Shown here piece by piece: positions 54,693-64,000 of a stretch of DNA of 64,000 bases. The position numbers and the translations under genes were made by a program. The stretch's first letter is position 1, and each line of letters starts with the position of its first letter. This stretch comes from Utricularia gibba (taxonomy: Eukaryota > Streptophyta > Magnoliopsida > Lamiales > Lentibulariaceae), in the NCBI GenBank assembly GCA_002189035.1, contig CM007991.1, positions 496,001-560,000 of the forward strand, read 5' to 3'. Under the pieces are notes generated by a model. It was not told where the DNA came from. It searched no databases and worked only from the letters and a program-made list of their open reading frames with translations.

Positions 54693-56764
54693 TCAGCACT
54701 TGGTACCTGCGTCACCTCCTTGAGAAACGGCCTCCGCCGCCTTGGACTTGGCCTTCTGATCACTGTACGATTTTGCACAAACCAAATACACGACAAGGTT
54801 TACTACTCCGAGGACCGCAAGGAGGCCGTAAAAGCAATCCAGCCGGCCGTCGTTGATGTTGTCGGCGAGCCATCCCTGGCTGCCATTCCTCCTCGTGATC
54901 TGCTTCACGATGGAAACCAGGACGCTGCTGAAAAAGAATCCCATTGACAGAGTCGTCAAGAAGAGACCTGTGCTCATGGTTTTCATCCCCTTTGGAGACT
55001 GGGTTATGAAGAAATCCAACTGCCCCGTGTATATCAGCGCTTCACCGGAGCCGACAAGAAAGAGTTGTGGGACTAGCCAGAACACGCTGATCGGAAGAGT
55101 GGTCGAAGAAGACGACCGGCCGACTGCCCTCGCCACCGATAGCCTCTTCACCTCCGCTAGTGCTGCCGCCGCCATTGCTAAAGTCGAGAGCACAAGTCCA
55201 ATCCCAATTCTTTCGAGGCTTGAGAAACCTTTTGGAAACAAACTTCATGAGTGTAGTGTGATGAAAAAGACTAGTGTTTTAATGGATGTGTGTTACCTTC
55301 CTTCCCTTTGAACTTCTTCATAAGTGGCATGATGACTCTATCGTAGAACGCTAGTGTGAGGAGAATAGCAGAGACGAAGAAGACAGTGAGGGAGCCTGCA
55401 GGGATAAGAAAATGGTTGATGTTTCTCCTCATGGTGGAAGCTTGATCCACAGAGAAAGTGATCATCTGTGCATATGTAGTCCAGAATATGATGGTTGTCG
55501 CCCATATGGGTAGCAGCCTCGTCATCATCTTCACCTCCTCCACTTTAGTCACGGAGCAAAGTCTCCAGGGAAGCCGCTCCGACACGCTGTTGAAGTCCCC
55601 TTCACCAACAACAGCTGCCTTGTCCAAGCAACTACATCGATAATGCAAGGAATGAAGTTATTTGTACAGCAGTTTCATTAATATGGGGAGCTTTTTCACT
55701 AACCGGAACTGATCCGTGTGACGAATCCGTGACTCCTCAGGGAAGTCGTCGTAGAGTGTGGAAATATCATGAGGACGATCCACCTTTCTCTTCCTTAATG
55801 CAGCTACAATGACTTGAGCAATTTGGAGTAAAGGGCTTCCACTGCATTTCTTGTACCTATACTTTCTGGTTCCTGATAAGAATATCAGTAGTGCAATCAA
55901 CATGCTGATGGAACATATCCCGTATGCAAGGCTTCTCCCCACCTCATCCTGAATGTAAACCAGCACTGTGACTGCTGTCAAAGTGCCAATGCTGATGAAA
56001 AAGAAGAAACGGTTGAAAAAGTATGTCATCTGAGATTTCTCCTTCGCATCATTCTCATCGAACTGATCACTCCCGAATCCGGAAACACTTGATTTCAACC
56101 CCCCTGTGCCTACAGCAATCAGATATAAGGCGAAGTAGAGCATCCCCATTTGATAACCATTGGCTTGTTTGCAGTCCTCCGCGGTTGCAGCGCAGGCAGG
56201 GGGACGGAGACTCGGCAATTTCGTCACTAGAGAGAGCATACCTGTTCCCTACGTCACACCCAAAAGGCAGCAGAGACTGAAGATTCAACTGCACACGAAA
56301 AAGAAGGGAAAGGAGAAAGGGTACCAGTATTTGAATGCCGGTGAAAATGGCAATGGTTTTGTAACGTCCAAGGAAAGAATCAGCAAGAAAGCCAGCGAGT
56401 AAACAGAGAAGAAAGCATGTCCCCATGAAATCAGTCACTATGTTGGCTGATGTTGAGCTCGGAAGATGCATAACTCCACCCAAATAAGTCACTAAGTTCA
56501 CTGCTATTCCCATGGTTGACAGCCTCTCGCATATCTCAATCCCTGCCATCCATTACACTGAATCCGATCAACTCTCGACCAAATTACCCTGTTCCTTCGA
56601 CTATGAATATTCTTTACAGACGAAAGCCCGTTATTAAACAAGAAACACTTTTTTTAAACAAAAAACAAACCAAGTATAAGCGCCGCCGGAATCCAGCCCC
56701 CGGTTGCCGTCCGGCCGGCGGGCTTCCCCCAGTAGTCTACTGCGCCAGGAACCACCGAATCCAT
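54693..56764 (-). CDS. NPF6.2: NRT1/PTR family transporter NPF6.2-like (NRT1.4), with a one-base frameshift
   Basis: Proton-coupled low-affinity nitrate transporter. In Arabidopsis NRT1.4 acts in nitrate storage in the leaf petiole. Five exons: 56671-56764, 56325-56542, 55704-56241, 55297-55631 and 54693-55228. The start MDSVVPGAVDYWGKPAGRTA matches the NPF6.2 N-terminus. The ExxER proton-coupling motif is in IEICERLSTMGIAVNLVTYL. MHLPSSTSANIVTDFMGT, SGFGSDQFDENDAKEKSQM and FWTTYAQMITFSVDQ follow. GEALIYTGQLDFFITQSPKG and MSTGLFLTTLSMGFFFSS complete the core. Tyr replaces the nitrate-binding His of NRT1.1, as in NPF6.2. Exon 2 ends ...GIQIL in phase 0, but exon 3 starts GT ATG CTC and needs a phase-1 partner. 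Exons total 1721 nt, one short of 574 codons. Confidence 0.92.
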
Positions 56765-58460
56765 CTTCTCTACGTCCTGAAAATCAAAGATTTGTCTAAA
56801 CAAAATCACATATCCCAACCTTTCGACACAACAAAACCATACTATCCTTTCCCTATCAAGATCAAAGACTCTCCAAAAATCGCTAACAATCCCCTACTAG
56901 AAACGCGTTTCTGGAATGATTCGCATTCCAGAACATAGGACCACTTTATGACCCATTGGATGAAAAAGGAAAGAGATGTGAAAATCACCATTTTTGCAGT
57001 GGCCGCGTATTCTGGGTATCTCGATTCGTATTGGGATATATGAATTGGAAACCAAGATTGAGCGCCAGTATCATGCTTACACCTTGCAATGTGCCAAATG
57101 TTTCTCTGAGGACGACCCTTGAGCCACGCACAGGGCTGATAATGGGGAGTCCCCACAGTTCAGATGGCGACTCTGTAATTTGTAGTTTAGCCTTCTGGTT
57201 TGTACGCAAAAACAAATCGAACACGTTGCTTTTCGCTTCTGGCCCTGTGTGAGGATAGCTCTGGACCAAGGACGGGAAGGTAATGAAACTCCACAGTGCG
57301 CAGCGCTGCACTCCTCGTGACGGCACAGCGCCTCAAAAACTCAAGAATCATCCCAATAGTAACGATGAATTCTTCCGAGACAGAGAGATCTCACGGCCAG
57401 CATCTTCCCGGAGAGAGTTTGTGCACGACAATGAGGATGGAGAATTGTAGGTTTGGCATTAATTACATCATCTTGCGATTCGGCCGTTGGATTGTATTAA
57501 ATTATAAAAAAAAATGAATCCCCTTTAAAATTCGAACTTTATTTAATTATAATTTAATATTTTTATAATAAAAAAATATAGAAGTAAAAAAATATAAATA
57601 ATTAAATCATGATTTAAATAACCATTGAATTTTTCAAATTAGAAAGAATATGTGAAATCTATTCACTATTTTTTTTCAAATATAATTCAAACCAAATCTA
57701 AATTACTATCACCACTTCTTTACATGAATACATCGGAACCCAAATGGCGATCAGTGTTGAAATTAAAAATTTAATAAATCAGACGATTACTGATCAAGTT
57801 CAAATACATAATATACATGAATTATATTAAATAAAGAATTAGTTATTTGTATTTAATTATTAAATTTTCGATATTGTATTGTCTATTCCAATAATTGAGT
57901 ACACCAGCAGCCGCCGGCTTGTGCGTCCGGAAAATCAGCGTAAAGGAAATGAACGATGCATCCCCTCTTTTTGCCCACAGCAAAACATGGTTGTGAAAAG
58001 GTCTGCGTCTATCCCGCCGGAGACAAGGATGGGACCCACTGGAATTGGAAAGGATGAAGCCGGAGCCCACGGTGCAGTGTACCATCAACTGCGTTTCTTT
58101 TTGTGACGAAGGGAAGGGGACTGGGAGTCCCCCCCACACTTGAAATGGCCGACTGAATTGTGGCGTATTCATAGATCACGAATGATGGCATTGGAATTTA
58201 GTCTTGTGGACGGCGACGGGCCGCCGACCCAACGGCGAAAGTCTTATCTCTTTTCAGATAGAAGTTGAGGAGCAGCATCTTCATCCTGTTGAAAAATGAA
58301 GGCATCTACGTAAGTATGTTTGTGTTTAGGGTTCGAATGAAAACGAGCACTTATATTTGTGTTTTTAATTTTATCGAATAAAAAATTTGTATATATTCAT
58401 TTACTTAAGTTAATCTAACAAAATCAAACATTATCCCATCACTGGGAAAAAAATACAAAT
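56765..58460. other. Upstream region of NPF6.2 and spacer
   Basis: 56765-57500 on the minus strand is the leader/promoter of NPF6.2. It includes a 25-bp palindrome made of TTC/GAA blocks at 56909-56933. About 57500-57860 is AT-rich. About 57890-58200 is GC-richer, but no gene is recognised. Open frames there overlap on both strands. The end carries the T-run terminator of the tRNA gene. Confidence 0.45.
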
Positions 58461-58532
58461 TCCGTTGCCGGGACTTGAACCCGGGTCTCTCGGGTGAGAG
58501 CCGAGTATCCTAACCACCTAGACTACAACGGA
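58461..58532 (-). tRNA. tRNA-Glu (CTC)
   Basis: A 72-nt sequence folds as a standard cloverleaf. The acceptor arm TCCGTTG pairs with CAACGGA. The anticodon arm CTCGG-CTCTCAC-CCGAG shows anticodon CTC, and the T arm is CCGGG-TTCAAGT-CCCGG. There is no intron, and CCA is not encoded, as expected for a nuclear gene. A CAACAA motif directly upstream and a T-run downstream on the minus strand (58446-58453 region) fit plant RNA polymerase III transcription. Confidence 0.96.
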
Positions 58533-59792
58533 TTGTTGTATCAGGTTATAATCTTTAAAATCTATTGTTAAAACTGTCTAGATAATTTCAAATCTCAACC
58601 TTTTGCATTAGCCTAACACATCACGGCCTGCCCTTCGAACATTTTATCTTACAATATAATTACAATTATTTAATATAAATAATTAAAACCTATTATTATT
58701 ATTAAACTATTTTTCCAAACATTCTTTTTATGTACGATGGTTGCATCACCTAGAGGGCACCACAATCGGTTTATCACTTTAGCGGTTCAGTGCCGGTTAG
58801 GTTAGGCAGGATGAATATATTTTTTAATTTAAATGAAAACGAAAATTGAACCACCATTTTCATCATCCAATAATTTTTTAAGTTATAATAATTCGTAGTG
58901 ATCGCAGCAGATTCCGTCTATGGGTTTAATTAAGCGGAATAATCCCTATCACGGAATTCATTATTATAATGTTTCAATTTAAATTATATCAAAAGTAAAT
59001 TATTAAAAAAACGTAGTTTACTTTACCCTGAATTGATATAAGTGCCAGCAGGTGTCGCATTGTCAGCCTACGAGGCTCTAATAATGTCAACTACCAATTC
59101 CGCCCCCACACCCGCGGCATACACCGAGGGGTACAACTGTCTTTTCTAGTTGGAACGTAAAACCCCATCTTGTAAACAAATAATAGATAATTTGGAAGTG
59201 TGGTCCACTTCAAATTACGAAATCAAATATAGATTTTATTATAGAATGATTAAAGATTTGAATTTTAAAAAATTAAACAAAATCAGTTTAGTAATAAATT
59301 AAACAATTAATTATATGTTTATATTACCTATAATGCACATGCAATAGTGGCGGGTTTCGAAGTCAGGGATATAATTGTAAAAAATCATCAATAAATTGGG
59401 ATTTAATTGTACGTAAATAGGGTTTAATTAATTTGACCAATTTGAAATAGCTTTGATTGATTTTTAAGCCCAGGTTGAGGAGTGCATGAAATTGATGGGA
59501 AGAAGGCTGGAGGTGAAGGTTGGAGGGGCAACTTCGCCTCGCAACAGTAACCTACGCCAAAAGAAATTTGAAAAAAGGAGAAATGGAAAGCCATCCTCGG
59601 GATTGGGCAACGGGCATTTCGCCTTCCCCAGAGGTGCACTCCATTCAATTCAATTCAATATGGGAGCCTGCCTATTTCTATGTACGCGTTTGCCGCCTGA
59701 GGTAATGGCTATGTGGTTGACTTTTTTGATGAGTAGTGTAAAACCCTGGTGCTACGTTCAGAATCTTTCCTGCAGGCGTTGTTGTTGGTGTA
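58533..59792. other. Spacer and promoter of the COBRA-like gene
   Basis: AT-rich up to about 59460. The stretch 59480-59792 is less AT-rich and is probably the leader of the COBRA-like gene. An open frame at 59486-59818 overlaps the real exon 1 in another frame and has no homology. Confidence 0.45.
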
Positions 59793-61985
59793 ATGGAGTT
59801 CTTTTGTGGGGCAGATAGGCGAACCCAGATCGTTTTTGTCGTGGGTTTGGTGTTCTGCTTTTGTTACGATTCTACGTGTGAGTACTTTCTGTGTTTTTGT
59901 GAAGATTGGTTGATTGTGCTTGGGGGTTTAAACATGTGTGTGTCTGTGTTGCTTTGTCCTGTTTGAGGTTTATGGCTTCTTTTCATGTCAATGTAAGTGG
60001 TGGAATTACTTGGAGAATGTGAATAGCTGCAAATTGAATTTTTAACTTTTCTAGTTGGGTTATTTGCTAACGAAATAAGGTCACAGATCATCAGTTATTT
60101 GCTGACATGTTGTTGAGAGTTACTGCAAATTTTGCAGCCGGCACAGTCTAGTTGGATTCTTATGCTGTGGAATGTGATGAAGTTTCATTCTATAAGGGTA
60201 GAAGCTAAGGCAATGGCACCGGAAGAGTTCCTCAAGGATGTTTTACATGTTTATTTTTTGGTGATTATTGTTTCTTGAGGCCTTGCGTAATTTTGTGCCA
60301 ATATACGTTTCATCAAGTCGATATGTGTGTTATGCGAATCATCTTCCAACACTAAAAAATCTTTTTTTGTGCCAGATGCTTATGATCCACTTGATCCAAA
60401 TGGTAACATAACCATCAAATGGGATGTCATGAGCTGGACTGATGATGGATACGTTGTAAGCACATTTAATAGTTACACTTTCATCTTGGGACCCGTTTTC
60501 AATTATAGGTTCCAAAATCTTTGAAGTCATGAGCCACCTTAATATCTTCTTGGCGCATCTAATTAATATGTTTCTCAAATGGCCAGGCGGCTGTTACAAT
60601 CTCCAATTTTCAGATGTATCGACATATTGAGAACCCAGGTTGGAAACTGGGGTGGGTCTGGAGTCAGAAGGAAGTGATATGGAGTGCGTTGGGCGCACAA
60701 GCCACTGAACAGGGAGATTGTTCACAATTCAAAGGAAACATCCCCCACTGCTGTAAAAAGAACCCCACAGTTGTTGATTTGTTGCCTGGAACTCCTTACA
60801 ACCAACAAGTAGCAAGTTGCTGTAAGGGTGGAGTTATTAGTTCTTTGGTCCAGGATTCGGCAAATGCAGCAAGCTCGTTTCAATTAACAGTTGGCCAAGC
60901 TGGGACAACCAACACAACCGTAAAGCTGCCTCAGAATTTTACACTTGCTACCCCGGGTCCTGGTTATACATGTGGAGCAGCCGTCAAGGTGCCTCCAACC
61001 AAATTCCTAAGTGCCGATCAAAGAAGAGTCACACAAGCTCTGAGTAAGTGTGACCTGCTTGCTCTTACCATCTGAAATCCAAGTCTATTTGGCCTTAGCT
61101 TTCCCTTTGTCTACAGTGACCTGGAGTGTTACTTGCACGTATTCACAGTTCTTGGCATCAAGCACACCAACTTGCTGCGTCTCACTTTCTTCTTTCTACA
61201 ACAGCACAATTGTCAACTGCCCTGCCTGCTCATGTGGCTGCCCAAATAAAACCCAGCCCAACTGTGTGGAGTAATTGACTTTGTTATTCTTCATTCTGTT
61301 GCTATAGTATGAACATGAACTAAGCTTGTGTTTTGGACACTAAACCTTGCAGTGCCAACTCTCCCCACCTATCCTTACCTGGTTCAAGCTCATCAACACC
61401 AGCTGTTCAATGCACCGGCCACATGTGCCCAGTACGGGTCCATTGGCATGTGCAACAAAACTACAAAGAATATTGGCGAGTGAAGTTAACCATCACAAAC
61501 TTCAACTACATGAGGAACTACACGCAATGGAATGCTGTTGTTCAGCATCCCAACATGGGCAACATTACTCAAATATTCAGTTTCAACTACCAGCCCTTAA
61601 ACTCATATGGTTACATCAGTAAGTCACATCACTGTCTCCATACTATCTTTCTTAGTCCTCCGCCCAATTTCAAAGCAATGTTTGCCATGCAGACGATACA
61701 GCCATGCTGTGGGGATTCCAATTTTTCAACGACCTCCTGATGCAAGATGGCCCTGGTGGAAATGTGCAGTCAGAGATCCTCTTCAAAAAGGATAAAACAA
61801 TGTTTACACTAGAGAAGGGATGGGCTTTCCCCCGTAGGGTGTACTTCAATGGTGACAACTGTGTGATGCCTCCTCCGGATCAGTATCCCTATCTTCCGGG
61901 GGGAAGCCATGGTAACTCTGTTTATGTGCTAAACTTAGTAGCAGGAATGGCAACATGTATGATCTTGTTCTTTCTCCGGGCCTAA
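59793..61985 (+). CDS. COBRA-like GPI-anchored protein
   Basis: Plant cell-wall protein of the COBRA family, anchored at the outer plasma membrane face and needed for cellulose orientation or deposition. Six exons: 59793-59877, 60376-60455, 60587-61043, 61117-61270, 61353-61618 and 61693-61985. All phases fit and give 444 residues. Exon 1 encodes MEFFCGADRRTQIVFVVGLV, a signal peptide, and ends at a consensus GTGAGT donor. The mature part starts YAYDPLDPNGNITIKWDVMS and has YRHIENPGWKLGW, EVIWSALGAQ and EQGDCSQFKGNIPHCCKK. VDLLPGTPYNQQ, the family CCVS motif in TPTCCVSLSSFYN, and EKGWAFPRRVYFNGDNCVMP follow. The C-terminus has a small-residue site, then VYVLNLVAGMATCMILFFL, a GPI-attachment signal. 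It is closest in sequence to COBRA/COBL1. Confidence 0.95.
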
Positions 61986-62643
61986 TCCCTGAAAACTATG
62001 TTTTTTCCCCTATGAAAACAGTGTACTTGTATGTGAATAAATTCCAGTCCACAGGCAATTGTATTGTGATTTGTGATGTTTGTTTGCCCAACCAAACCAC
62101 TGGCCCCAGATCAAAAGTGTGACCCTTGGGAGCTCTTTTATAGGTAAAAAAAAGGACACCGTACATCTCTTGTTTAAGGGGCATTGTATTTGGTAAGTTT
62201 TTGGTCATATTTGGACACGTATTGAAAACTATGTTTATTTATATAATAAACATGTTTTTTCATTACACTTTTTATTTGATTATTGAATAAAACTAATAAC
62301 GAGCATGCGTCGTTATTAGTTTTTATTTTAGATTTCGGTTGTATTAATAGTGGAAATATTCTTTTACATATTCAATTGATTTTGCAATTTTGATTATACT
62401 CTTTATTTTAATTATGAAATTCGATTCTAATAATAACGAGCATGCTTTATTATTGTTACCGAAATTATTGCCGTTTGGTGGTCGTAATTTGAAAATAAAA
62501 AAGAAAATAAATTTGAAATTGTGTATGAAGGTGTAATGGGCACGTTCATAAGTGCATGCACTCCCCCTATTTTAATGCCTTTCAATATTCTCCCATTTCA
62601 AATTTTCACCCCCCTCCGTACTCCCACTCCGCCGGAGAACTTG
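61986..62643. other. Spacer after the COBRA-like gene
   Basis: The first 200 bp are probably the COBRA-like 3' untranslated region. About 62210-62520 is AT-rich and twice contains the short phrase AATAACGAGCATGC (near 62296 and 62432). No gene is seen. Confidence 0.5.
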
Positions 62644-63529
62644 ATGAGCGCCAGGCTGAGAGTGAAGGGCTTGGCGTCCTGCTTTTACGGTTGCCGTTTT
62701 CCGATGGGTGATTTAGTCTGCCTTTTTTGTTTCACGATCTCTAGGTCATGTTTATTGACAGTATGGTTGGCTGTCTTTGGTTTCAGAGGATGAACATGAG
62801 ATCCTGCAACGGTCTCCGCCGCGGAATCCGGCCGTAGAAGGCGGCGGTGAAAAGGGAATTGGGAGAATGGGGAAGCGCAGCTTTAAGGAGCCGAGCCTGG
62901 CTGAGGAGGATTACATTGTGTTCAGTTTCCGCGACGACGGGGCGATCGACGTCGTAAATGAAGGCGGTGCATACTCATCCGAAGAACACGGTGAGGACTC
63001 GGAAGCCCCCGCCGCCGAAGCCCCTCCGTCAAAAGTCGAAAGAAAAGTAAGCGATCATTTGTTTCCGGTTTCGCAGTTTTCACTACTCTGATTCTAGACT
63101 TTTGCCTGGTTTTGCAACTTTCACTGCGAAGAATGTCTCCGGGCGTCATCGGATTCCAACCCCCTTCCCCAGATTATTAAGGTTACAACTACCTGTCTCA
63201 ACACACTCCTCAGACCAATTAGTTATTGATTTTCTGAAGATCTAAGACACAGAAAAGCCCACTTTCAGGGGAGCATGCGCAAGGAGGTGGATGATGAAAA
63301 TGGGAGCAAAGTTGAGTCGTTCGAGTCATGTGATTCCACCCCCTCAGACACCACCAGCACAAGCTCTTTTGCCTTCCCAGTGTGAGTCTTCTCCCCGGTT
63401 TTCCAGAAAACAAAACAAGAGCCCACTTGTGATAATAACCTCGTGCCTGTGCGCAGATTGGGGCCGGAGTGGATCGGAAGTCCTGTTCAAATGCCGAGGC
63501 GAGACCAAGGGCCGGCAACAACAGGGTAG
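62644..63529 (+). CDS. Uncharacterised plant protein with a SSFAFPVLGPEWIGSPVQMP C-terminus
   Basis: Four exons (62644-62707, 62787-63046, 63269-63381, 63457-63529) join with consistent phases into 169 residues. I do not know its function. It begins MSARLRVKGLASCFYGCR, then a charged region with EEDYIVFSFRDDGAIDVVNE, an acidic and Pro/Ala-rich stretch, and a Ser/Thr-rich linker. The end is SSFAFPVLGPEWIGSPVQMP, split across exons 3/4. This FAFP...EW.GSP.QMP end recalls C-terminal motifs of some plant-specific proteins of unknown role, but I cannot name the family with certainty. No membrane span or catalytic motif is visible. If the ATG of exon 1 is wrong, the next in-frame one is Met at about 62869. 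Confidence 0.7.
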
Positions 63530-64000
63530 TTGTTGCCCTGCCTGCTACTCTTAGACTGCTACTACTATATCTTTATACAGATACACAAAAAGTTTCTTCC
63601 CCACAGAACAGATTATATACCTTGATTACTGCTAATGACATGCATCCTTTTCGCTCTGCTTCCCTTTACATTGCACAATAACCTCGTCCTGCGTGATCGT
63701 TAACATCAAAACTACACTAGAATCAGCATGTAGAGTGTGAGGGCTCCGCCGCCGATGCTTTTTCCGGTAGTGTAGGAGGAGATCGGAAGTAGCCAAGGGT
63801 CCTTGAGAAGAGATTCAAGGAGGAGATGATTGATGCTCAGACAGAAAACAACGTTTTCTGTTACTATTTGGTGGTCACCGGTGTCCCAACTGGCCAGGTC
63901 AATCCTCCCATTGTTACAGTTATTTAAACCGGCGAGCGGTTAAAAGATTGGATGGGGCCCGCATGGCTAATTGGCACCGAGTTTTTAATAATTGATTTTA
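63530..64000. other. Right flank
   Basis: Probably the 3' untranslated region of the preceding gene, followed by spacer. No further coding exon is recognised before the window ends. Confidence 0.4.

Noticed and set aside
51105-56764. CYP78A next to NPF6.2 as a metabolic gene cluster
   Set aside because: CYP78A enzymes act in growth control and NPF6.2 is a nitrate transporter. Two adjacent genes with unrelated roles and no third enzyme do not make a cluster.
56985-58172. Apparent similarity between 57140-57180 and 58110-58155 (GGGAGTCCCC... GCCGACT)
   Set aside because: It is short, and the alignment breaks quickly on both sides. It may be chance or shared low-complexity sequence.
59486-59818. 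110-codon plus-strand frame before the COBRA-like gene
   Set aside because: It overlaps the real signal-peptide exon (59793-59877) in another frame and has no homology. Only the exon ending at 59877 gives the phase needed by the next exon.

Overview
This window is nuclear DNA from a flowering plant. The genes are split by GT-AG introns. The spacers are AT-rich. The protein set is plant-specific: chlorophyll b reductase NYC1, two class III peroxidases, a COBRA-like protein, CYP78A, NPF6.2, DUF538 and LURP-one-related. There is also one nuclear tRNA-Glu gene. I cannot place the species. I see no CRISPR array, operon, phage or bacterial element.

Layout, left to right: casein kinase 1-like (CKL, minus, 2036-5741); NYC1 (plus, 6437-9946), divergent from CKL; LURP-one-related (minus, 10751-11620), convergent with NYC1; a GH17-X8 beta-1,3-glucanase with a probable GPI signal (minus, 12374-14163); an IST1-like ESCRT-associated protein (plus, 16280-19479); DUF538 (plus, 19846-20292); a head-to-tail pair of secretory peroxidases (minus, 21773-23041 and 23981-25932); a heavy-metal-associated domain protein (minus, 27598-28317 or 28407); the nuclear pore scaffold gene NUP205 (minus, 30365-46279, about 45 exons); a gene-poor AT-rich spacer with decayed repeats (46.3-51.1 kb); CYP78A (plus, 51105-52739); NPF6.2/NRT1.4 nitrate transporter (minus, 54693-56764); tRNA-Glu(CTC) (minus, 58461-58532); COBRA-like (plus, 59793-61985); and an unrecognised 169-residue plant protein (plus, 62644-63529).

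The genes do not form an obvious pathway. They look like ordinary single-copy plant genes plus one recent tandem peroxidase duplication. Intron phases were checked exon by exon for every gene except NUP205, where they were only spot-checked.

The most notable observation is that three otherwise complete genes (NYC1, CYP78A and NPF6.2) each lack exactly one base compared with the frame their families need. The total exon lengths confirm this in each case. CKL, LOR, GH17-X8, IST1-like, both peroxidases, the HMA gene, COBRA-like and the last gene have consistent frames and phases throughout. The three lesions are either single-base assembly errors or real null alleles, and reads can tell which.

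Other points of interest are the fate of the duplicated peroxidase promoters (one G-box kept, one changed), a 28-nt microexon in the glucanase, and a heat-shock-element-like palindrome upstream of NPF6.2. I found no convincing new multi-gene system.
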